Shown here: positions 32,606-41,398 of the stretch, piece after piece | How positions within the stretch are numbered: the stretch's first letter is position 1 | How the letters are laid out: each line of letters begins with the position of its first letter | Origin: Chlamydomonas reinhardtii | Taxonomy: Eukaryota; Chlorophyta; Chlorophyceae; Chlamydomonadales; Chlamydomonadaceae | DNA: 64,000 nt | Assembly (NCBI RefSeq): GCF_000002595.2 | Contig: NC_057004.1 | Coordinates: 6,060,841-6,124,840 of the forward strand | Direction of reading: 5' to 3' | Notes under the pieces: generated by a model | Database searches by the model: none | Told to the model about the DNA's origin: nothing | Seen by the model: only the letters and a program-made list of their open reading frames with translations | Made by a program: the position numbers and the translations under genes

Positions 32606-35600
32606 CTACGCCGCCAGCGCCTCCGGCAACAGTCCCTGCACCAGCGACGGTCCATCCACGTTGCCGCTGCCCCCAGCCTCCTCTCGCCCCCGTGCCTCGT
32701 GGTGCCCCGGCCGAAACAGGATCTGACCCCGGCAGCTGCCACAGAACGGCGCCGCCGCGTCCTCCTCGTCGTCGCCCTCCTCCTGCTCCGCCTGCACCAC
32801 CTCCACGCTACCAGCGCCCTCCTGCTTTCCCGCGTCAGCTGCTGACGCGGCTGCGGCATGGATCGCTCGCAGCTCGCGCGCACTCAGTGGCGCACGGCAG
32901 AGCACGCAGCATGGCACCGCTGCCGGCCGGCATCCGACGGCTACGCCGTCTCCATTTGCTCCACTCGCGCCCTCAGTGCTCCGTCCGTGAAGCGCCTTAA
33001 GCTCATTGTTTGGCGTGGCCGGGAACGTGGATGGCATGGCATCGGGCGAGTTGAAGGGGAAGGGCCTCAGGGCAGAGGCGGTGCGCAGGACCGTGAAGAT
33101 GGTCGATGGCAGGTTGGCCTGCATTGAAAGCAACGTAGGTGGAGGCGACGAGCTTTTTTGGAGTATACTAAGCATCTTGCCAGCTAGGGCAGATAATGAT
33201 GCAATCATGCAACAAGGCGGCGAACATGTAGGTGAGCGGCACGGTGGTCCGCAGGCCTGCTGATCAGGGTAATCGGCGGCCTTTCAGTGCTGCCCCAGCC
33301 CCTGCCGCCTGTTGCCCGCGCAACCCAATGCCACGATACGAGCAGGAAGCCAACGTCTGAGGTGCAGACAACGCTGAGTCCGCAACATAACCCGGTCCAC
33401 GCTTCGTACATACCTGCAGCGAGTCGACAAACGCCGACGCGAGGCTGTTGATGGAGCGGCGGGGTGGGTGGCTGTGTAGACCCGTTGACGCCGATGACAG
33501 GCGCGCGAGCAGCAGCGGGGCCGGCAGCTCCGCGAGGTGCAAGCCGCGCAGCCGGCAGACAAACACAGCCTCCTTCACTGTCACCTATAACCAAGAAAAC
33601 AGCAACCAAAATTTTTGAGCGGTGCGTGAGCTGGTGAACAAGAATCGTGGGCGCGCTCACACATGACGCAGCGGTTGGTCGGGGACTTGTGTTGGTAATA
33701 TTGTGCTCCACTGCATCTCACGCACAACTGGAGTGCTTCAGTACATGCAGGTATCCGCGTTCAGTTATGCGGCATCGTTGGACACCGGGTCCCAGGAGAG
33801 CCAGGCACAGTTGCCGGATGGCACAGTTGGGTCGAATGGGCGCAGAGATGCAGGCTGTCACAAGGCTCCTTCCCAAGCCCCACCTCGCGCATGGGGTAGA
33901 GGAAGGTGGGTTCGCCGGCCCCTGTGCCGCGTGCGTCCACCAGCTGGATGTCCGACGGCAGAGCGAAGCCCCGGCCCTGGTGGCATACGGTGAAACGTAA
34001 TGCGTGCAGAACACGGATCAGTAATACTCGTTAACAGGGTTCAGCGTCAGGTTCAACACGCCGCACAGCCCTACAAGCAACAACTGAATCGAAAAGCACA
34101 CTGAGTCCATGGGTAGTGCATTTGCAACTTTGTAGGTACAATAAGTTGGGTCACGTTTGTCTGGCGCGGCAGTCCGATCAGACTTTGCCGGCCCCGGTTC
34201 AGCGAAAACCAACTGTTCTCGCCCACGCTTCCTAACACAACGCGCCGGTAGTGCTCGAAGACCTCACAGGTGTTTTGGCCGTCCTATGCACGCCTCAATA
34301 CATTGGTTGCCTCGTTACACGCGCTCAACGGCGAGCCCCTAAAAAACGTTGCAGTGCCACACATGCCGCAGCGTCGAACCAGGTCCACCCTTCCGGCCCT
34401 GTCTTCGACCCCCTCCGGTTTCGCCGATCTGCTCACCTTGGCTGTCTCCGCAATCACGCGGGCCGCCAGAGCTGTGGCGCTGTCTCCACACAGAAGCTTG
34501 GTCGCGCCGGCCACGGCGCCCGCTGCTGCCAGGAGGCGCCGCCGCAGGTGTCGAATGAGATCCTCCCGCCCGGTAGGGTCCTGGACCGCCTGGGAGAGTA
34601 CGGGTCCAGACCGAAATGCAGACATGCTCTGGGGCTGCCGGTGCTAGTGCCATATGGCTGGCAGCTGCTCGGCTCCAAACAACAGCACTCTAGCAAACGC
34701 TGAGTCATGGCACGTACCCTTAAAACGCACCCACGACGCCACCGCCTTGCTGTAAACAAATGCAAACCACTAGCTTTGTCGGCCCACGGGTTTGCAAGGA
34801 GCCGGGCCTGACCCATCGGGCGGTGCCACGGCTGGGTCTCATACACCCCATGCACACCTGCAAGAGCTGCTGCAGGCGAGCCTCGCGCTCCGCAGCGCCG
34901 CTGGCCGTCGCGGCTGCCTCTCCCACATAATCCGAGTCCCCGCCCGCCTCCCCACCCCATACCGGCGTCCCGTCAGCGGCTGGCTGCTGCTGCTGCTGCT
35001 GCTGCTGCCTCCAGCTCCGCACGGCCTCGCGGCGCAACGCTTCTGCGTCACCCAGTAGGAACACGTCACGCAGCGGCACCACCCACACGTCCAAGCCTGG
35101 GCTGGCGTTGCCCATGCTGGTGCTAGTGCTGGCAGCGGTCGAGCTGCCGCCGCTTTCCGCCGTAGTCATCGCCGCAGCTACTGCCGCGCACTGGCGCGCT
35201 GCCGCCACTACGTCGCGACTGTGAGCCTCCGCCTCGGCAGCTGCGGCACCGTGCGCCGTCGCCTCGTTCACGTGAATGACTGTTAGGCCGAACTCAATCT
35301 GTGATCAAGGAAGGTATAGAACGCCCAAATGGTGCCGTAAGAATGGGTGGAACCAAGCCGGTAATCCTTCTAGGCAGCCCGTCAGAAAGCTGCAACAAGC
35401 ATGGTGGTCGTGCCGGTCGAAACTCAGTTGCGCCACACCTTGCCCCTCTCCTTGCGAGGCGTGGAAGCGTCCTTGCGCATCGGCAATACATTACTGAGCA
35501 GCGTCAGCGAGCAACTCCCTATGAGGCATAGGAGGTGATGACAAGAGGAGTCAGCTGTCGCCTAAATGGGGCACCACCATACCATGCCGTATGAGTACAG

Positions 35601-36409
35601 TCCCCCAGTTGCGAAGGTGCATAGCGGAGGTGATAGATCCAAGGCAACAATCTCTGGTCGCTGCGTGCTTGCACAACCTGCTTGGCTGGGCTCCAATTCA
35701 CCACCCCAACCGCCACGGCGCATGCGGCATGCAAGAACAACCGTGCCAGACACATGGAGAGCCAGCCTCGATACAATCCTCGACCACATACGCTAAAGCA
35801 CAAAGCTCTCACCGCCAGACAGCGCTACCGCGATGTTGTCGCCAGGGAGCAGCAGCTTGTGCGTTTTGAGGGCTCGCACCTGACGGGTGCACCGGCCACA
35901 AAACACAGGACACCGCTTTCGCCGTAGTATCAGCTGCGTCAATGCGTGTACGCTGACAGGCCTGCCGCAATACCGGAGCTCCGCAAGTAGCTTACCTTTC
36001 CACGCACGCTGAGCTCCAGGCAAGCGTGGCACATGGCCTCACGTTGACGCCCCAGGACCTGCGTGCACACGCGCCGGTTGGGGTTGGTCAGGCAAGGCGC
36101 ATCTTGCCCAGCCAGTTGCACGGAGGCCCGACACAGACGCAAACTCCTCTTGCATTTACTTACGATCGCTCGCGCCGTTTTGCACTTGTAGCAAGCGACC
36201 GGCCCGCCAGGGCAAGCTGCTTCCTGTGCAGCAGACGAGCTAGCCTCCTCCTCTTTCTGGCAGGACTTATGGCCAGAGCTTGCACATGTTAATAAGCTGC
36301 TGCCGCATTCAGGCTGCTCGCACGACTTTTCGGCGACGATTCGCTGCGGCCGCTCGCAAGACTCCTTTTCTAAAGCTGCAATTTCCTCTTCCGTTAATCC
36401 GCAGCTCAT
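32606..36409 (-). CDS. CTU2: Cytoplasmic tRNA 2-thiolation protein 2
   Basis: Exons 36409-35996, 35879-35813, 35518-35439, 35298-34858, 34589-34437, 33976-33884, 33584-33414, 33118-32606 join in frame to 643 residues. CTU2/NCS2 pairs with CTU1/NCS6 to add the 2-thio group to the wobble uridine of cytosolic tRNA-Lys, -Glu and -Gln, with sulfur from URM1. Family marks in order: an N-terminal zinc-type CYKC and CHAC pair; KLLLPGDNIAVALSGG (PP-loop, S159-G160-G161, then SCS in place of the full ATPase motif, as usual for CTU2); DPTGREDLIRHLRRRLL; KLLCGDSATALA; SINSLASAFVDSLQ then ANLPSTIFTVLRTAS; and a C-terminal CVLC and FCGSC pair. A Gln run and low-complexity insertion lie in exon 4. It is longer than animal CTU2 (about 515 residues) because of these insertions. 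Confidence 0.92.
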
Positions 36410-36790
36410 TATAGATGTTTTTCCACAGCCTCAACTCCGAGGAACAGCTTCAAGGCGCGAGGTTCAGTAATTCAGGGCATGGGCTCAGAGGTTGAGGGTT
36501 TAAATCAATGTGTTTATGTTCTCAAGCGCACTGATAGTTATATACGTGTACAGTTGATGCTGCAGGATCGGGAGAGCAAATGCCACTCATGGGGCAGGAG
36601 GCGTGCAGGGGGGAAGGCGTGCCACGGGCTTTGGGGGCACGGACGTCACTGCCCCTCCTACCCGAGGTAGGGTCTGCCCCAGGGCTTGTATCGTCCATCT
36701 GCGCTTTAACAAGTTTGCCCCAAATGCGCCGAAGGCGGAATAAGTTGTGTGGGTTTGAAACCGCAATTCTACAGAGCGGGCCCGGCGCTG
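36410..36790. other. CTU2 upstream region
   Basis: Promoter and 5' UTR side of CTU2; no exon recognised. It runs into the GC-rich element to the right without a clear boundary. Confidence 0.35.
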
Positions 36791-36794
36791 CGCG

Positions 36795-38640
36795 GTGGTC
36801 GCGGTGGCCGCGGGCGCACCACAACCCAGCGGCCGCCGCCGTCCCCGCGGCTCCCGTCGCCCGACCCGTCATCGCGGCACAGCCGCCGCCCAACGCACGC
36901 GCCCGTATCAGCGCCGCTGCCGCAGAAGGGGCGTCCGTCTTCGCCTCCCCCGCCAGCGCAAGGCGGCAAGGTTCGACGAGGTCGGCGAAAGGCAGCCGTA
37001 CGTGGCGCCGGCGCTGCCTGAGCCACTGCCGGCGGCGGCCGTGGCGCTTGCGCTCCCACCGCCGCCGCCGCTTCCACCGGTGCCGCCGCTTCCACCAGTG
37101 CCGCCACTTTCGCCGGCGCCGCCACTTCTGCCGGCGCCGCCACTTCCACTGCCGCCGCCGCTTGGACTGCCGCCGCCGCTTCCGGCGCCACCACCGCTCC
37201 CGGGGGCGCCACCAATTCCAACGCCTCCTGGCGGTGCCAGCGGGCCTGCCGCCATGTTGGTGGATCCGCGGTCGGCTTTGCGGAGGTGTGGCCCTCAGGA
37301 TGCCGACAGCCTCGATGAGCCCCTGCAGCCAAGAGCGCGGACACCCGCGCCGTCGGGGCCGCGGGCTCTGGCCTGCGGGCTGGTTTCCTGCTGCCGCCGG
37401 CTGGGCGGGGGCCGTTGCCTTCGGTGACTGGAGCGGACGGCGGCGCTGCTGGGCGGGCGTGCGAGCAGCTCCCTGGCTGCAGGAGGCCCGTTTGGCGGTG
37501 GTGGCGGCGAGCCCGGCGGTGGCGCATGGGCGGCTGGGGTACGCCCGGACCTTGATGTGGGTGGTGGCGAGTGCGACTACGGGACCATCATGTCCGCGGC
37601 GGACGTCGCGGTGGCCTTGCTGGCTGATCACGATGAGGGCCCCAGCCCCGGCGCTGCCTTTGAGGCGGTCCTGCAGCAGGCGCTGTGGGATGTGAGTGCT
37701 CAGTACGCGGTGTGCTGTCGTGGCACTGCAGTGCGCGCCCTGATCCTGAGGTCCCTCCGTGGGGACGTCCGCGAATGGGAGCGGGAATGAGTGGCGGACG
37801 GTGGCCCTCCCGTGTGCCAACGGGGCCTGGTGCCGCAGGTGCTGGAGGTCGTGCGTGGCGCGCGCGGACGCGGAGTTGTCGCGGGCGCACTGGGCGGGCC
37901 CCTTCTAGTGCGCTGACCTGGTTTGGCGGCGCGTTAGTGCGTGTGTGCCTGCGTTTGGTCATGCGCCGGCGGTGGTTCCCGCGCGGTAGCTGGCCTGCTT
38001 TGTTGTGGCGGTCGTTACGCTGCCGCTTTTGTGCGCCGGTTTGCGTTGGGCCCGTGCCCCGGTTTGCTCCGGGTTGGTGCGTGTGTGACTGCGCGTGGTC
38101 GTGCGCCTTCGGTGGTTCCCGTGTAGTCGCTGCTGGTCTGCTTTGTTGCTGGGTCAGAGCGCGCGGCCACTTAAATCGGCGTGCGTGCGTGGCGGTCGGT
38201 AGCCGCTGCCTGTATTCCCTGGCCTGCTTGGGGCCCGGGGCCCGGTTTGCAGTGTGTTGGTGCGGGGTTGCCGGCGCTCTGTTGTGTGTGCGCCTGTGGG
38301 TGTTTCCCGTTCTCGCGGTGGTTTGGGCTTGGGTGCTGGGTGTCTCTCCTTTCCTGCTCTGTCCCCTGCGTCTGTTTCTTGCTTTGTCCTACGAGTTTGA
38401 TGGTTGCTTCGCCTGTTTTGTTGGGGCCCCAATAGTTGCTTTGCCCCGGAGGGGTGCCCTTGGGTTTCGGTGGCTGGTGCGGTTGTCTCTGCCTCTCTGG
38501 CGTCCTGCTTGCTCGCGTTGCAGGTTGCGTCTTCCGTGCTGGTGTGGTGCTGCGCCTTCCCCTTCCTTCTCCTTTGTAACCACCCTCATAGATGTGGTTT
38601 CCCTCGCAAGGGAATAAAACGGAGCGTAGGCGTTTGGGCG
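36795..38640 (+). mobile_element. Repetitive transcribed element with a Pro-rich reading frame
   Basis: The plus strand carries a Pro-rich frame (PALPEPLPAAAVALALPPPP, then PPLPPVPPL repeats) built on an 18-bp minisatellite at about 37060-37160. A second open frame ends at 37790 with typical codon use (GGECDYGTIMSAADVAVALL, VLQQALWDVSAQYAVCC). About 37930-38330 is made of three diverged repeats of roughly 110-190 bp, each starting GTGCGTGTGTG or GTGCGGGG and ending in CCGGTTTG-like words. A plus-strand TGTAA lies at 38575-38579 and CCCTCGCAAGGG at 38601-38612. The last 200 bases recur inverted at 26.4 kb. I cannot name the family; a long minus-strand open frame over the same DNA is probably a shadow. 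Confidence 0.5.
38575..38579 (+). terminator. TGTAA near the element's 3' end
   Basis: Plus-strand TGTAA about 22 bases before the palindrome CCCTCGCAAGGG, placed as a poly(A) signal would be if the element is transcribed left to right. Confidence 0.4.
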
Positions 38641-38854
38641 CGGGTTTCGCGGTATACTAGACATTGGGAGGGTTGGGGCCTTGGAGTTATGTCTGAAGCG
38701 GAGGCAAGCAAGTCCAGACGCGTCGTCCTCGTGCGCGAGCAGCAGGCCCATCGCGCGACATAGGGCAGTGATGCATAGCTACCTTGTTCGCCAGCGCGCG
38801 TCCATGGCTGTTGAACCTGCTGTTGCAGCGGGACGCGGCTGACGCATGGCGGGC

Positions 38855-38955
38855 GGTGCCTGTACCAACCTATCCCGGCTATGTCCGGCGGGAGATGAAA
38901 TAGATAGCTCCGAAACCTTCGGCTTCAGCCCGCTTTTCCCTTCAAGAGGGAGAGA
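38855..38955 (+). mobile_element. Hairpin module, copy D
   Basis: TGCCTGTACCAACC precedes CCGGCTATGTCCGG (38875-38888), then GGCTTCAGCC and CCCTTCAAGAGGG (38938-38950). It has the same order and orientation as the module following the Fanzor stop at 39.4 kb, but it lies upstream of the Fanzor exon, apparently as a separate insertion. Confidence 0.65.
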
Positions 38956-39017
38956 CAGTGGGGCTCAGTGGGTGGTGGCTGGGTGACGGCTGGGTGACAA
39001 CCCTCCCGACTGTGCAG

Positions 39018-39260
39018 GGACGTGACGTCAACTCCGCAACCAACATCCGGCACGCGCTGGTGGAGATGCTACTGGGGCACAAGCGACCTGCATCGCTGCA
39101 GACTGGCGGCGGCAGCGGCGGCGGCGGCGGGGGCAGCGGCAGCGGCGGCGGCAGCAGCGGGGGCGCGTGCGTGCATCTTGGTAGCGGAGGGGGCGGAAAA
39201 GGCCAAGTGGAGGAGGAGAGCGCAGCGCCGCCCAAGAAGCGGCGCAAGCGCGCAGGCTGA
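39018..39260 (+). pseudogene. Fanzor (eukaryotic TnpB relative) C-terminal exon, truncated copy
   Basis: After the acceptor TGTGCAG the exon reads GRDVNSATNIRHALVEMLLG. This is the RDVNAARNI block that closes the RuvC domain of TnpB and Fanzor nucleases; its Asp is the third catalytic acid. A Gly/Ser linker and the basic tail PKKRRKRAG follow, which reads as a nuclear localisation signal, then a stop. The upstream exons expected for Fanzor (RuvC-I, RuvC-II and the zinc ribbon) are not found in the 200 bases before it or in the element at 36.8-38.6 kb, so this copy is 5'-truncated. Fanzor proteins are RNA-guided DNA nucleases carried by eukaryotic transposons, Chlamydomonas included. Confidence 0.68.
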
Positions 39261-39412
39261 GGAGCCGGCCGGTGTCTAGGTAGCGGTCCGCGGTGGGGCT
39301 GGCAGGGCATGCGTAGCGGCATGACAAGTAGTGCGGCTGTTGACAACTGTGCTGTGTCTGGCTGCGGTTGGCTCTGCTGTGGCATCGCGACTGCTAGATA
39401 GGCACCTGGTTT

Positions 39413-39535
39413 GGCTGTGTGCCTGTGGAAACCGACCCCGGCTATGTCCGGGCGATGAGGTTGTTCGGCCTCAGACTGTGGAGGGGCTCAGCCCCTTTCC
39501 CATGACCGGCGGGGAACACTTGTCCCTTTAAGAGG
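39413..39535 (+). mobile_element. Hairpin module, copy B (3' end of the Fanzor element)
   Basis: It starts GGCTGTGTGCCTGT 153 bases past the Fanzor stop. Visible stems: CCCGG-CTATGT-CCGGG (39437-39452), GAGG...CCTC, AGGGGC-TCA-GCCCCT (39482-39496) and CCC...AGAGG (39524-39535). Copy A, at 18.7 kb, has the same stems in the same order at the same distance from its Fanzor tail. Confidence 0.75.
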
Positions 39536-39932
39536 CCTTTCTGTTCTTTCTTCAAATAAAAACCGATCGTGGTGAGAAATTGTGCAATGTCGCTTGACCA
39601 CACGCCTTTACACACGAACGACAGTCCGGGTTGCACCACACCGTACATCCACAAGAACAATCCGTGAACGCTGGCACGTCCAGTGGCTGCTTTGACGCAA
39701 CCTAGTATCAAAAGAGAAACCGCCTCACTCATAGCGCGCCTTCCCATTGCTCCCATGCCACAAAGGAGCACGAAGAGCAGATACAGTCACCTGTACGGAG
39801 GTATGGTGTTGCCCAGGTGTGGCCGCCTGTACATCCAAGCGTAACGATGCATACGTTTGCTTGGTTAAGCTCTCTATGTCCAGTTCACGCCGCAACACTC
39901 CGGTAGCGCTTGTAACAAGAAAAGGTGGCTCT

Positions 39933-39963
39933 CCCTTGCAAGGGAAAAGTGGGCTGAGCCCAC
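39933..39963 (-). repeat. Hairpin module fragment, copy E
   Basis: The perfect palindrome CCCTTGCAAGGG (39933-39944) is followed at the same spacing as in copy A by GTGGGCTGAGCCCAC (39949-39963). The rest of the module is missing. Confidence 0.7.
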
Positions 39964-40726
39964 GCTATATCATGTGTTGCCGGCTGGCCGCCTTATGACC
40001 AGACTAAATGCTAACATGCTAACCGCTCGCTCGCCTGACCTCCGGAATGCCGCCTACGAACAGCCTGCAGAAGACGAAATACTTCATGAACGTACGGGGG
40101 GTCGCACATGACGCCCCAGCCACAGGACAAGCCACACCATACTACGCTGCGTGCGACCTGTTGCGACCTACGAACATTTCCGTGTGCCAGCAGTCCTGTC
40201 CCAGATAGCCCCCGTGCATGTTGAATGTGCACGCATGCATTCATTGACCTTAAATGCCTCCATTGATCCACGACGGCACCTTTCGCTTTCTAACGCGCGA
40301 AGGTGACGTATTTCCATCCACACAATTCCACGTGCACGCCCCGCCGTTTGCCAGCCCTGACGAATTTCCGCATCACAGCCAAGAGAGCCGGGTTCTGACT
40401 GCCGGTGCAGAAGCTTTACACAAGACACACCTATCTGTACCGTTTCCATACATGCACACAAGCCGGCCATTGGAACCCATTGGAACCCAAGTCCCATCAC
40501 ATAAAGATTGGTGATCAAACCATAGATGCACTGCTGCCAAATGGATGCCCTTGCGTGCCCCCGTCGGCACGTCATACTGATGATTTCATTGTTTCGTTCT
40601 TCACATGAACGGCTACCCCCCCCCCCGTCGTGGACCCGGCGGTCGCGCTAGATCGCTTATCCAGTGGCTTCCACCAACAAGCAGTCGGGCGGCACTTCGA
40701 TGAAGCACTTTTTAAATGCCCAGACA

Positions 40727-40727
<1 letters not shown>

Positions 40728-40772
<45 letters not shown>
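40728..40772. repeat. (CA)n microsatellite
   Basis: About 22 uninterrupted CA units. Confidence 0.97.
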
Positions 40773-40774
<2 letters not shown>

Positions 40775-41398
40775 AACGCATTTCTTTGATTGGTAATAAT
40801 GTTCTTGATTGCGCATGCGTTACCAAGGCCCCGCACACACACGCGAGAGCGCCGGTAGCAGCGCTTCAATGGGTACGTGCAAGCCAATACTGTATGCTGT
40901 GACTGAGGTAGGTCTGCTGTATAACTATTTCGTCATACATCGCCGTCGTCATAAGCCCGTGCAGCGCCACGCACCCTAACTTTCCAGCACCGGCGGCAAC
41001 GGCACTGCATCTGGCGTAATACAGCAGCCGCATCCACAGCACGCACTGATAGCTATTGTTTGTGCCGCCCACAAATCCGTAACGCAAACACAAAACTAGC
41101 GTGCCGTGCACTAACGAGCCTCTCACTGCCTACTGACACGATTCTACACCAAACGGAACTTAACAAATAGCCCACCGAGGCCACACGCTTACTACCTTCA
41201 GCCCTTGCCTAGCGATGGGGTTCGACACGCCTTGACCCCAGGCCTTCGTCCGCACTTGTCCCCTTCCCCCGCCTCTCACAACCGTGGGCGTCCCTCCTTC
41301 CTTAGCCCCGCTTCAAAACTTATTTTACGCTACGTGCGGGCAAGCCTTTCTCCGCCTAAAACAGCCCTTTCCGATGACGACTGAGCATCTTGCTGCTG

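Larger units (their letters stand above)
39541..41398. other. No gene seen; repeats and SBP-gene 3' flank
   Basis: Holds a module fragment (39933-39963), a CA microsatellite (40728-40772) and the downstream flank of the SBP-box gene. The first sense TGTAA for that gene is at 40416-40420, about 980 bases past its stop. No exon recognised. Confidence 0.45.

Noticed and set aside
36522-37820. 432-codon minus-strand open frame over the 37-kb element
   Set aside because: Dominated by Arg/Trp/Lys repeats from GC-rich minisatellite DNA. The plus strand has better codon use, a TGTAA and the element's repeat polarity.
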